Translations under genes and position numbers: made by a program
Part shown: positions 35,339 through 43,303 of the stretch, piece after piece
Position numbering within the stretch: position 1 is the stretch's first letter
Layout: each line of letters begins with the position of its first letter
Origin: Elusimicrobiota bacterium
Lineage (GTDB): Bacteria > Elusimicrobiota > Elusimicrobia > FEN-1173
DNA: 64,000 nucleotides
Direction of reading: 5' to 3'
Assembly (NCBI GenBank): GCA_016721625.1
Contig: JADKHR010000001.1
Coordinates: forward strand, 62,001-126,000
The notes under the pieces: model-generated
The model's database searches: none
Told to the model about the DNA's origin: nothing
Seen by the model: only the letters and a program-made list of their open reading frames with translations

Positions 35339-36823
35339 GTGTCCGTTCGAGTTCGATTTGCCCCATCGCCCACCGGGTTCCTCCACATCGGAGGGGCCCG
35401 GACGGCCCTGTTTAATTGGCTTTACGCCCGTCATATGGGGGGGACTTTCATCCTCCGCATCGAAGACACCGACGAGACCCGGTCCACCCAGGAATCCGTG
35501 GATGCCATTTTTAACGGGATGAGATGGTTGGGACTGGATTGGGACGAAGGGCCCACGTCGGCGTCGGACCCCAACGCCGCCAAGGGTTCTTACGGGCCCT
35601 ATTTTCAAATGCAACGGTTGGTCCATTACAAGAAATACGCCGACGAACTGGTGGCCGCCGGGAAAGCCTTTTACTGTTTCGCCACTCCCGAAGAAGTTCA
35701 AAAATCAAAGGAACGGGCCGCTCTCCTCAAAAAAGCCCCCAAGTTTGTCAGTCCCTTCCGGGACTTGACGCCCGCCCAGCGGGACGAGTTTGTTAAAGAA
35801 GGCCGGCCCTACACCATTCGATTTAAAACGCCCTATGCGGGGGTCGTGGAATTTGCCGACCTGATTCGGGGGCCCATGCGGTGGGAAAACGATTTGATCG
35901 AAGATTTTATCCTGCTCAAGACCTCCGGGATCCCGACTTACAATTTCGCCTGCGTGGTGGACGATCATCTAATGGAGATCACGCACGTCATTCGGGGGGA
36001 CGACCATCTCTCGAACACGCCCCGGCAGGTGCTCTGTTACAACGCCTTGGGATGGACGCCGCCCATTTTTGCCCATCTCTCCATGATCTTGGGTCCGGAC
36101 GGCCAACGGTTGTCCAAGCGCCACGGCGCCACGGCTGTCGAGGAATATCGTGACGCGGGGTATCTGCCCGAAGCCACCCGCAACTACCTGGCTCTCTTGG
36201 GCTGGTCCACGGAAGACAGTCAGGACCTTTTTACCCAGGAAGAGCTGATCAAAAAGTTTACGGTGGAGCGGTGCGGAAAGAGTCCCGCCATTTTTGACCC
36301 GAACAAGCTGGTTTGGATGAATGGGGAATACATCCGAAAAATGCCCATCGGGGAGTTGGTGGAACGTGCCCTCCCCTTCATTCGTAAGGCGGGTTATTTG
36401 GCGGGGCGGGAGGAAGAGAGGCGCTCTGAGATTTCTGCGGCCTTGTCTTTGGAGCACGAGAAGACCAAACTTCTCACCGACATTCCCCGATTGATCGAGT
36501 TTTTCTTTAAGGAGGTTGAATACGATCCGGCCTCTGTCGAGAAAGTTTTAAAAAAGCCGGAGGTGGTCGACATCCTGAAAGACGCCGTCCAGTTCTATGA
36601 AAATCTCACCCCATTTACGGCCGCTTCCACGGAACACGCCGCCAAGGATTTGGCGGCCAAGCGAGGAATCAAAAATGCCGCCGTTTTTCATCCCGTCCGC
36701 GTTTCCGTTTCGGGGCGCACACAGGGGCCCAGCCTCTTTCATATGTTGGAGGTTCTGGGGCGGGAAAGATCCGTCCAGCGTCTCCGGCAAACCATCGAAA
36801 AGCTCACCGCCGGTTTTCTCTGA
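35339..36823 (+). CDS. gltX: Glutamyl-tRNA synthetase
   Basis: GltX charges tRNA-Glu with glutamate. It is a class I synthetase: RFAPSPTGFLHIGGARTALFNWL holds the HIGH-equivalent HIGG, and LSKRHGATAVEEYRD is the KMSKS-type loop. RIEDTDETRS is a GluRS motif. At 494 aa it is of normal length, with the helical anticodon-binding domain from ~320. GTG at 35339 lies 10 bp after hisG, so both share a transcript. Whether it also charges tRNA-Gln cannot be seen; a Gln tRNA is encoded at 37706. Confidence 0.94.
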   Translation: MSVRVRFAPSPTGFLHIGGARTALFNWLYARHMGGTFILRIEDTDETRSTQESVDAIFNGMRWLGLDWDEGPTSASDPNAAKGSYGPYFQMQRLVHYKKYADELVAAGKAFYCFATPEEVQKSKERAALLKKAPKFVSPFRDLTPAQRDEFVKEGRPYTIRFKTPYAGVVEFADLIRGPMRWENDLIEDFILLKTSGIPTYNFACVVDDHLMEITHVIRGDDHLSNTPRQVLCYNALGWTPPIFAHLSMILGPDGQRLSKRHGATAVEEYRDAGYLPEATRNYLALLGWSTEDSQDLFTQEELIKKFTVERCGKSPAIFDPNKLVWMNGEYIRKMPIGELVERALPFIRKAGYLAGREEERRSEISAALSLEHEKTKLLTDIPRLIEFFFKEVEYDPASVEKVLKKPEVVDILKDAVQFYENLTPFTAASTEHAAKDLAAKRGIKNAAVFHPVRVSVSGRTQGPSLFHMLEVLGRERSVQRLRQTIEKLTAGFL

Positions 36824-36890
36824 GTTTTAGCATGGGCCCCTTTGAAGGCCTCTCAGGCGGAGTTTGATTTGATCCGCCCATTGGGGTGGG

Positions 36891-36918
36891 TTGCAAATAT
36901 AACAAAAAATGTCATAAT
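36891..36918 (+). promoter_or_regulatory. Promoter of tpx
   Basis: TTGCAA (36891-36896), 16-bp spacer, CATAAT (36913-36918), in an AT-rich stretch rare in this GC-rich window. The start would be ~36925, ~27 nt before the tpx ATG with its AGGAG site. Confidence 0.65.
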
Positions 36919-36951
36919 TTAGCGGAAGTCAAATCAATTCAGGAGACTATT

Positions 36952-37473
36952 ATGGACAACGAACGCAAAGGCGGTACGACTTTTAAAGGAAACCCGTTGA
37001 CCCTTCTCGGTCCGGTCATTAAGGTTGGGCAGAAAGCCCCGGATTTTCGTTTGGTGGCGGGAGATCTGAGCGAAGTGTCCCTGGCCAAATCCGATGGAAA
37101 AACAAGGCTCTTTATTGCGGTTCCTTCCTTGGACACTCCCGTATGCGAACAGGAAACCAAAAAGTTTAACCAGGCCGTTTCGGGAATCCCGGGTGTTCAA
37201 ACCTATCTCGTCAGCATGGACCTACCCTTCGCGCAGGGGCGTTTCTGTCAAACGGCCGACATTAAGAACCTTCAAACGGTTTCCGATCACCGAGACGCTT
37301 CCTTCGGTCATGCCTATGGAACATTGATTAAAGAACTTCGCCTTCTTTCCCGGGCCATTTTCGTCGTCAATGCCCATGACGTGGTGACTTATGTCGAATA
37401 TGTGGCGGAGATGACGAATCACCCCAACTACGAGGCCGCTCTGAACGCCCTCAAGACCCCCACCGCTGTGTAA
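36952..37473 (+). CDS. tpx: Thiol peroxidase (atypical 2-Cys peroxiredoxin)
   Basis: Tpx reduces hydrogen and alkyl peroxides using thioredoxin. The peroxidatic cysteine is in PSLDTPVCEQETKKF and the resolving cysteine in FAQGRFCQTADIKNLQT, the correct Tpx pair. GQKAPDFRLV is the usual N-terminal strand. The start ATG 36952 is chosen because AGGAGAC lies 5-10 nt before it, giving 173 aa, the family size. It has its own promoter and its own terminator, so it is monocistronic. Confidence 0.93.
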   Translation: MDNERKGGTTFKGNPLTLLGPVIKVGQKAPDFRLVAGDLSEVSLAKSDGKTRLFIAVPSLDTPVCEQETKKFNQAVSGIPGVQTYLVSMDLPFAQGRFCQTADIKNLQTVSDHRDASFGHAYGTLIKELRLLSRAIFVVNAHDVVTYVEYVAEMTNHPNYEAALNALKTPTAV

Positions 37474-37510
37474 GGCATTTTCACCAACCAAGTGATTTGC
37501 TAGAATGACG

Positions 37511-37548
37511 CCCGTTCGGCGCTGCTAAGGCGCCGAACGGGTTTTTTT
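37511..37548 (+). terminator. Rho-independent terminator of tpx
   Basis: A perfect 12-bp stem (CCCGTTCGGCGC / GCGCCGAACGGG), 7-nt loop and seven T. A TTTTCA-17 bp-TAGAAT promoter-like pair sits just before it (37478-37505), probably by chance. Confidence 0.93.
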
Positions 37549-37612
37549 GAGCTGATGGAGAAGCGTTGCCTTCCATTTTTTTCAAGGATAATTTTGCCGG
37601 AGGAGGGAATGG

Positions 37613-37679
37613 GTCCCATGTGGCAGTGACACATGGGACGCCAGGCTCGCCTGGCCAGAGGGGGGGGCGATCTGGCCCC
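37613..37679. other. Hairpin-rich stretch before tRNA-Gln
   Basis: Three successive inverted repeats: GTCCCATGT/ACATGGGAC (9 bp, 37613-37639), CCAGG/CCTGG (~37641), and GGGGGGC/GGCCCCC. No ORF is convincing here. They may be RNA processing signals before the tRNA or degenerate repeats. Confidence 0.35.
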
Positions 37680-37705
37680 CAGGCAAGATCAAAGAAGGCG
37701 GATTT

Positions 37706-37776
37706 TGCCGGATGAGGTAACGGTAGCCTGCCAGGCTCTGAACCTGGTCGTCTAGGTTCGAATCCTAGTCCGGCAG
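37706..37776 (+). tRNA. tRNA-Gln (CTG)
   Basis: Acceptor TGCCGGA/TCCGGCA, D arm AGG/CCT, anticodon stem CCAGG/CCTGG with loop CTCTGAA (anticodon CTG), T arm CTAGG-TTCGAAT-CCTAG and discriminator G. CCA is not encoded. Confidence 0.93.
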
Positions 37777-37890
37777 TTTTTATTTGTATAATCAAGCGGC
37801 ATTTCTTAGTTATCTTTTCGAACCCTCGGGGCCCATCAAAGCCGCGATGCCCGAGGAAGGGGTGAACGGTCGTTAGGCCGAAAACCCAGG

Positions 37891-37963
37891 GCTGGGATAG
37901 CTCAGTTGGTAGAGCACACCCTTGGTAAGGGTGAGGTCGCCGGTTCAATCCCGGTTCCCAGCT
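37891..37963 (+). tRNA. tRNA-Thr (GGT)
   Basis: Acceptor GCTGGGA/TCCCAGC, D arm with AGCTCAGTTGGTAGAGC, anticodon stem CACCC/GGGTG with loop TTGGTAA (anticodon GGT), T loop TTCAATC. It lies 38 bp before tuf, the common bacterial tRNA-Thr-tuf order. Confidence 0.95.
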
Positions 37964-38001
37964 GATTTTTTATCACGACGACAAACCTAAGGAGCACGAA
38001 A

Positions 38002-38784
<783 letters not shown>

Positions 38785-39230
38785 CGGGAATCGAAATGTT
38801 CCGGAAGGTGATGGACGAGGCGCAGGCGGGAGACAACGTGGGGATCCTTCTGCGTGGAATTGAAAAGGACCAGGTGGAGCGGGGCCAGGTGATCTGCGCG
38901 GCGGGAAGCATCAAGCCCCACAAGAAGTTCAAGGGGCAGGTGTATATCTTGAACAAAGAGGAAGGCGGGCGACACACGCCGTTCTTCAGCGGGTACCGGC
39001 CGCAGTTCTACGTGCGGACGACGGACGTGACGGGGAATTTGAAGTTGAAGGCGGGCGTGGAGATGGTGATGCCGGGGGACAACGTGGAAGTGGAAGTGGA
39101 GTTGATCACGCCGGTGGCGTTGGAGAACGGCGTGCGGTTCGCGATCCGGGAAGGCGGCCACACCGTCGGCGCCGGCGTCGTGACGGAAATCCTGGAGTAA
39201 GAGTTCACTTAAAGAAGAGAGGGCGAGAAA

Positions 39231-39386
39231 ATGGCTGCCGATCGTTTCGTGTTCATGTTAGCGTGTTCGCAGTGCGATAACCGCAACTATCATTATGTGC
39301 GGGGACGCCGTCGGGAGAAAAAACTTGAAATGAAAAAGTTTTGTTCGACCTGCGGTAAACACACCCTGCACAAAGAGACAAAATAG
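39231..39386 (+). CDS. rpmG: 50S ribosomal protein L33
   Basis: A 51-aa protein too short for many gene callers. It has two CxxC motifs, CSQC (12-15) and CSTC (38-41), so it is the zinc-ribbon form of L33, with the basic middle RGRRREKKLEMKKF. The position between tuf and tRNA-Trp-secE-nusG is the classic bacterial location. An AGAGGGCGAGAAA site precedes the ATG. Confidence 0.9.
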   Translation: MAADRFVFMLACSQCDNRNYHYVRGRRREKKLEMKKFCSTCGKHTLHKETK

Positions 39387-39417
39387 AACCGTCGTTCATT
39401 TGAAAGGAGTCCTGCGA

Positions 39418-39906
39418 ATGAGAACGTGGGCCGTGTTGTTTCTGGGTCTGTCGTTTGGCGGATGGGTTTGGGCTGGCTCGGCGGCGCCGGTGACGGGGAA
39501 CAAGGCGGTATTGAAGAAGGTCTACGAGGCCTTCAACACCGCCAATCCGGGCGCGTTGGAAGGGCTCATCTCGGAAAAGGCCGTCAGTTATGACCTCCCG
39601 ACAGGGATTAACCAAGGAATGCAGGGCACCCAGGAGTTGGTGATCCTGCTTCATCGCGCCTTCCCGGATTTGAAAATCCAGGTGGAAGACATGATCGCCG
39701 AAGGGGATCGGGTGGCGGCGCGGGTTTTTTTCAGCGGAACCCACGAGGGGGAATTCTTGGGGATTCCCGCCACGGGGCGCCAGGTGGCCTACACGGGGAT
39801 CCACTATGTGAAATTCTCCGGCGGGAAGATCGTGGCTCTTTGGTCCTTCATGGATCACGAACGGCTCCGCCGTCAGTTGGGAGAGAAAGTTCCTTCCGCG
39901 AAGTAA
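39418..39906 (+). CDS. Secreted SnoaL-like (ester cyclase-type) protein
   Basis: ATG 39418 is chosen over TTG 39400 because AAAGGAG lies 8 nt upstream. A signal peptide covers residues ~1-20 (VLFLGLSFGGWVWAG). The mature part has the NTF2/SnoaL fold pattern: VLKKVYEAFNTANPGALEGLI, GTQELVILLHRAFPDLKIQVEDMIAEGDRVAARV, and GTHEGEFLGIPATGRQVAYTGI. Family members include polyketide cyclases and many uncharacterised proteins. The substrate cannot be assigned. It interrupts the conserved rpmG-tRNA-Trp-secE order. Confidence 0.75.
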   Translation: MRTWAVLFLGLSFGGWVWAGSAAPVTGNKAVLKKVYEAFNTANPGALEGLISEKAVSYDLPTGINQGMQGTQELVILLHRAFPDLKIQVEDMIAEGDRVAARVFFSGTHEGEFLGIPATGRQVAYTGIHYVKFSGGKIVALWSFMDHERLRRQLGEKVPSAK

Positions 39907-39950
39907 GCGCGAAATATTTTAAGCTCCCACGCGGAGTGGGTTCTTAATTG

Positions 39951-40240
39951 TGGGCCCAGGGGGCCCGAAACTTTGCTGTGAGCACCCTCGCACGATGCCG
40001 CTAGGCATCGTCCCGGTTTGTAGGACGGGAGAGCTCGGGTGCCTGTGACTGAGGGCGGGGCCCCGAGGAAATGGTTGAAGGGCGCTAGCCCTGAAACCAC
40101 GGCGGGCCCAGGGGGCCCGAAACTTTGCTGTGAGCACCCTCGCAGAGCTCGGGTGCCTGCGGCGGGCCCAGGGGGCCCGAAACTTTGCTGTGAGCACCCT
40201 CGCAGAGCTCGGGTGCCTGCGGCGGGCCCAGGGGGCCCGA
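39951..40240. repeat. 60-bp tandem repeat array upstream of tRNA-Trp
   Basis: Two perfect 60-bp units (40101-40160, 40161-40220) start GGCGGGCCCAGGGGGCCCGA and end GCTCGGGTGCCTGC. A 20-bp partial unit follows (40221-40240). An older copy at 39951-40040 carries an extra ~37-bp insert holding its own CGATGCC/GGCATCG hairpin. Each unit can fold GGGCCC-AGG-GGGCCC and GCACCC/GGGTGC hairpins. There are no spacers, so it is not CRISPR. Confidence 0.85.
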
Positions 40241-40250
40241 ATTCCCGCAG

Positions 40251-40325
40251 GGGGGCGTCGGTTAACTGGTAAACCACTGGTCTCCAAAACCAGGACTGGG
40301 GGTTCGAGTCCCTCCGCCCCTGCCA
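40251..40325 (+). tRNA. tRNA-Trp (CCA), with encoded 3' CCA
   Basis: Acceptor GGGGGCG/CGCCCCT (first pair G-U), D arm GGTT/AACC, anticodon stem CTGGT/ACCAG with loop CTCCAAA (anticodon CCA), T loop TTCGAGT, discriminator G, then CCA at 40323-40325. Position before secE is the conserved one. The two neighbouring tRNA genes lack an encoded CCA. Confidence 0.92.
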
Positions 40326-40415
40326 TCTAGAAATAAAGGAAGGATAGGGACCCGCCTCGGGACCCGGCCACGCTTAAGCGTGGCGCGCAAAACGTGTGCC
40401 GAATGGCACACAGCG

Positions 40416-40432
40416 CCCTCCGCCCCTGCCAT
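40416..40432 (+). repeat. 17-bp direct repeat of the tRNA-Trp 3' end
   Basis: CCCTCCGCCCCTGCCAT occurs at 40310-40326 (tRNA 3' end including CCA) and again at 40416-40432. Between them lie GGCCACGC/GCGTGGC and GTGTGCC/GGCACAC hairpins. It looks like an attachment-site duplication or a degraded second tRNA; no integrase is near. From 40433 to 40636 only repeat copy B is visible, with no gene. Confidence 0.7.
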
Positions 40433-40452
40433 TTAATAGAGTAGTGAAACAA

Positions 40453-40506
40453 TCCCCTCTCCCTCCCCCTCTCCCGCCAGCGGGAGAGGGAACCCGCTTC
40501 CAAAGG
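40453..40506. repeat. CTCTCCCGC inverted-repeat element, copy B
   Basis: CCCCTCTCCC, then CCTCTCCCGC pairing with GCGGGAGAGG, then AACCCGCTTCCAAAG. It matches copy A at 5717-5780 with a 10-bp internal deletion, showing a dispersed element family. Confidence 0.6.
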
Positions 40507-40636
40507 CTGAGGAGGCGCGGTTGGTCTAAGTTTGAAATGCCGTTAACCACGGGCACTCTGCCTGGTGGCCACCCCGCAATCCTCTTTCCAAAGGAAAGAT
40601 CTTTTCCTCAGCCGCCATTACGGTGTCTTGTTTGTA

Positions 40637-40882
40637 TTAGGCGGCGATGAAGTGGTTGGCTCCAGCCCAAGGGGTGGCTTCCAAGACCTCAAACTCAGTG
40701 GAAACCGGGTGGTCGACCAAGGCAAGGTGGGTTCGGCAGCGAGAGCATCCCAAGACGTGGTAGAAGCGGTAGTATTCGACAATCTCACCGGGGGCGGTGA
40801 ATCCGCAGGGGCAATACAGCGGCGCCTCTTTGGCGGGGTTGTGGTAATCGAATCGGCGAATCGGGGCAAGACTTGATTTCAT
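40637..40882 (-). CDS. Small protein with two CxxC-type cysteine pairs
   Basis: The start at 40882 is set by a strong AGGAGG site 6 nt upstream; the longer frame to 40993 runs into AT-rich intergenic DNA. The 81-aa product has YCPCGFTAP (CPC) and LGCSRCRTHL (CSRC), a likely zinc-ribbon, with conserved-looking EIVEYYRFYHVLGC between. Function unknown. It lies alone on the minus strand between tRNA-Trp and secE. Confidence 0.65.
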   Translation of the reverse strand: MKSSLAPIRRFDYHNPAKEAPLYCPCGFTAPGEIVEYYRFYHVLGCSRCRTHLALVDHPVSTEFEVLEATPWAGANHFIAA

Positions 40883-41164
40883 GGTGTCCTCCTGAGTTTC
40901 GGGGCGATAACTGGCTCCCGTGGCCTCTAGTTTAGCCCCGGATTTAATATAAAACAAAACAAATCTTTTTATAGTAATTATAAAAAATGTCAATTTGTTT
41001 CCGGGAATTCCGGCGGGGCTGTCTTTTGGGGATTTTCGTCGCGGTTGTCGACGTGGATGGGGGCGCGCCCGATAGGGCCAGGACCGTCGTTTCGTGGGGG
41101 GGGGGGCGTTTTCCTTCGAAAGCGCCAGAGGAACTGTCCCTTTTTATAAAAGTCAAATCGGTGA
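40883..41164. other. Intergenic, no gene seen
   Basis: AT-rich around 40940-41000, then a poly-G run at 41099-41107. I see no supported gene or RNA. Confidence 0.5.
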
Positions 41165-41193
41165 TTGACGCGGGCTTCGTTTTTGACTAGAAT
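41165..41193 (+). promoter_or_regulatory. Promoter of secE-nusG-rplKA
   Basis: TTGACG (41165-41170), 17-bp spacer, TAGAAT (41188-41193), a near-consensus sigma70 promoter, giving an ~80-nt leader before secE. Confidence 0.75.
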
Positions 41194-41281
41194 AGCGGCG
41201 CCTTTCCGAAGTCGTTTCCGACCCACATACCTTTAACACTTTTTCGTTTTCGGGAAGAATGGATTGAAGCGGAGATTAAAC

Positions 41282-41473
41282 GTGGAAAAAATTCGCCAGC
41301 TGTTCCAGTTTTTTCGTGACGCCTACGAGGAGCTAAAAAAGGTTTCCTGGCTCACGCGCCCGCAAATGATGGCGTCGACTTGGTTGGTCATTTTGTTGGT
41401 CATCGTCTTTTCTATTTTCGTTGGTGCTTTGGATTTTGTGATTTTGAAAAGTTTTCATTTCTTTATTTCCTGA
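41282..41473 (+). CDS. secE: Preprotein translocase subunit SecE
   Basis: The essential single-helix subunit of SecYEG. It has an amphipathic helix FFRDAYEELKKVSWLTRPQM, where the KVSWP-like motif is typical, and one transmembrane helix (STWLVILLVIVFSIFVGALDFVI). GTG 41282 with GGAG 8 nt upstream gives 63 aa; TTG 41264 would add six residues. nusG follows after 15 bp. Confidence 0.92.
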   Translation: MEKIRQLFQFFRDAYEELKKVSWLTRPQMMASTWLVILLVIVFSIFVGALDFVILKSFHFFIS

Positions 41474-41488
41474 ACAAAAGGACTCCCT

Positions 41489-42019
41489 GTGGCGCGCGGA
41501 TGGTATGTGATTCACACGTATTCCGGACATGAAGACAAGGTCAAGGCCCTCGTCGAAAAGACGGTTATTCAACAAGACTTGAAGGAACGAATTTTTCAAC
41601 TTTTGATCCCCACGGAAGACGTGGTGGAACTTCGTCGAAACAAGAAGCAAGTTAAAAAGCGCAAGTTCTTTCCCGGCTATGTGTTGGTGGACATGGACGT
41701 GGACAACCAGACCTACTGGATGATCCGCAATACGGCGGGCGTCACGGGGTTCTTGGGCGGTGTGAAGCCCACGGCGCTTCCTGAGTCGGAGATCCAATCC
41801 CTCCTTCAGCTCACCGTGGCGCCGCCCGACCACAAGCCGCGGCCGGCGGTCCTCTTCGATAAGGGCGAAAAAGTCCGAATCAAAGAAGGTCCGTTCCGTC
41901 ACTTCTTTGGAATGGTAGAAGAGATCAATGAGGACCGAGCCAAACTTCGGGTCACGGTGGATATCTTCGGTCGTTCCACGCCCGTGGAATTGGATTATCT
42001 GCAAGTGGAGAAACTTTAA
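41489..42019 (+). CDS. nusG: Transcription termination/antitermination factor NusG
   Basis: NusG binds RNA polymerase and couples it to Rho or ribosomes. The NGN domain is clear (WYVIHTYSGHEDKVKALVEK; FFPGYVLVDMDV; WMIRNTAGVTGFLGG), and the C-terminal KOW domain reads FDKGEKVRIKEGPFRHFFGMVEEI. At 176 aa it has the standard two-domain size. The start is GTG. The TAA overlaps the rplK ATG (TAATG). Confidence 0.95.
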   Translation: MARGWYVIHTYSGHEDKVKALVEKTVIQQDLKERIFQLLIPTEDVVELRRNKKQVKKRKFFPGYVLVDMDVDNQTYWMIRNTAGVTGFLGGVKPTALPESEIQSLLQLTVAPPDHKPRPAVLFDKGEKVRIKEGPFRHFFGMVEEINEDRAKLRVTVDIFGRSTPVELDYLQVEKL

Positions 42020-42451
42020 TGGCCCCCTAAAAAAATAAAAACACAAATCAAACTGCAAATTCCCGCCGCCGGGGCGAACCCGGCGCCTCCCGTGGGGCCC
42101 GCGTTGGGACAACACGGCGTGAACATCATGGATTTCTGCAAGCAGTTCAACGATCGAACCAAGGCGATGGAAGCCGGCATGACCATCCCCGCGGTCATTA
42201 CCGTGTTCGAAGACCGGAGTTTCACCTTCATCACGAAGATGCCCCCGGTGTCGGCGTTGATCAAGAAGGCGGCAGGGTTGGCCAAGGCCAGCGCCGAACC
42301 CAACAAGACCAAGGTCGGAAAGCTTTCCCGTCCGCAATTGGAAGAAATCGCTAAAACGAAGATGCCGGATTTGAACGCCCCCAACCTGGAAGCTGCTATT
42401 CGAATGGTGAAGGGCACGGCCCGCAGTATGGGCGTCGAAACCGCCGACTGA
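42019..42451 (+). CDS. rplK: 50S ribosomal protein L11 (frameshift at codon 3)
   Basis: L11 binds 23S rRNA in the GTPase-associated centre. ATG 42019 overlaps the nusG stop, but the frame hits TAA after three codons (ATG GCC CCC TAA). The L11 sequence continues in the +1 frame: PKKIKTQIKLQIPAAGANPA, PPVGPALGQHGVNIMDFCKQFN, MPPVSALIKKAAG. The C5 run (42023-42027) has one base too many or two too few. An internal ATG-like start at 42092 would lose the conserved N-terminus, so this is almost surely an indel error. Confidence 0.92.
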
Positions 42452-42557
42452 TTTAGAAGTCCGACTTCCCAACACCTCGCTCCGGCTACGCCGGGAGGAG
42501 GGAGCCCGCCGGAGGCGAAAGTGGCCGACCCGGGCGCGGGGAAGAAAGAGGTCCTCC

Positions 42558-43244
42558 ATGAGCCGTCGAACCGAAGAACTCCAAAAAACCATTGAAGCTG
42601 GGAAGCGTTATTCCATTGAAGAGGCCATTGGTTTAGTCAAACAGAACGCCAAGGCGAAGTTCGACGAGACGGTCGAAATCCATGTGCGCCTGGGCGTTGA
42701 CGCCAAAAAAGGCGACCAAAACGTTCGCGGAACCGTTTCTCTTCCCCACGGCACGGGTAAATCAAAACGCGTGGTGGTCGTTGCGAAGGGTGAAAAAGTG
42801 AAAGAGGCTCAAACGGCCGGAGCGGACGAGGCGGGAGACGCCGACATCGTTGAGAAAATTTCAAAGGGCTGGATGGATTTTGACATCCTGGTGGCGACGC
42901 CCGACGCCATGAGAGATTTGACCAAGTTGGCGAAGACGCTGGGTCCCAAGGGTCTCATGCCCAACCCCAAAAGCGGCACCGTGACATTTGACATTGCCCG
43001 GACTGTGAAGGAACTCAAAGCGGGTCGGATCGAGTTCAAAATGGACTCCACGGCGATCATTCATTCGATCCTTGGAAAAGCCTCGTTTTCCCAGGACAAA
43101 TTGGTGGAAAACGCCAAGGCGTTCCTGGAGGCCATTGAAAACGCGAAACCTTCCACCGCCAAGGGAACCTATGTGCGGAGCGTGACCATCACCTCCACCA
43201 TGGGCCCTGGCGTATCCGTGGTCACGGATTCCGTCAAAAAGTAG
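42558..43244 (+). CDS. rplA: 50S ribosomal protein L1
   Basis: L1 forms the L1 stalk and often represses its own operon by binding its mRNA. KFDETVEIHVRLGVDAKKGDQ, RGTVSLPHGTGK, GPKGLMPNPKSGTV and AFLEAIENAKPS are textbook motifs, and 228 aa is normal. GAGGTCCTCC precedes the ATG. The 106-bp gap after rplK is GC-rich with hairpins and could hold an L1 site. A terminator follows directly; rplJL and rpoBC are not next. Confidence 0.95.
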   Translation: MSRRTEELQKTIEAGKRYSIEEAIGLVKQNAKAKFDETVEIHVRLGVDAKKGDQNVRGTVSLPHGTGKSKRVVVVAKGEKVKEAQTAGADEAGDADIVEKISKGWMDFDILVATPDAMRDLTKLAKTLGPKGLMPNPKSGTVTFDIARTVKELKAGRIEFKMDSTAIIHSILGKASFSQDKLVENAKAFLEAIENAKPSTAKGTYVRSVTITSTMGPGVSVVTDSVKK

Positions 43245-43255
43245 AATTGTCTTTT

Positions 43256-43291
43256 CCAAAAAAACCCAGCCTTCGCGGGCTGGGTTTTTTT
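43256..43291. terminator. Bidirectional terminator between rplA and the minus-strand gene
   Basis: CCCAGCC (43265-43271) pairs with GGCTGGG (43278-43284), with an A-run before and seven T after, so it can serve both converging transcripts. Confidence 0.9.
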
Positions 43292-43303
43292 ATTGGAGGG
43301 GGG

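Noticed and set aside
37478..37548. Small RNA from TTTTCA-17-TAGAAT ending at the tpx terminator
   Set aside because: The product would be only ~40 nt, essentially the terminator hairpin; the promoter match is likely chance.
39951..40240. Possible CRISPR array
   Set aside because: Repeats are contiguous, 60 bp long, without spacers, and no cas genes are present.
40017..40272. Proline/Gly-rich ORFs through the tandem array
   Set aside because: They arise from the repeat itself, run into tRNA-Trp and have no start signals.
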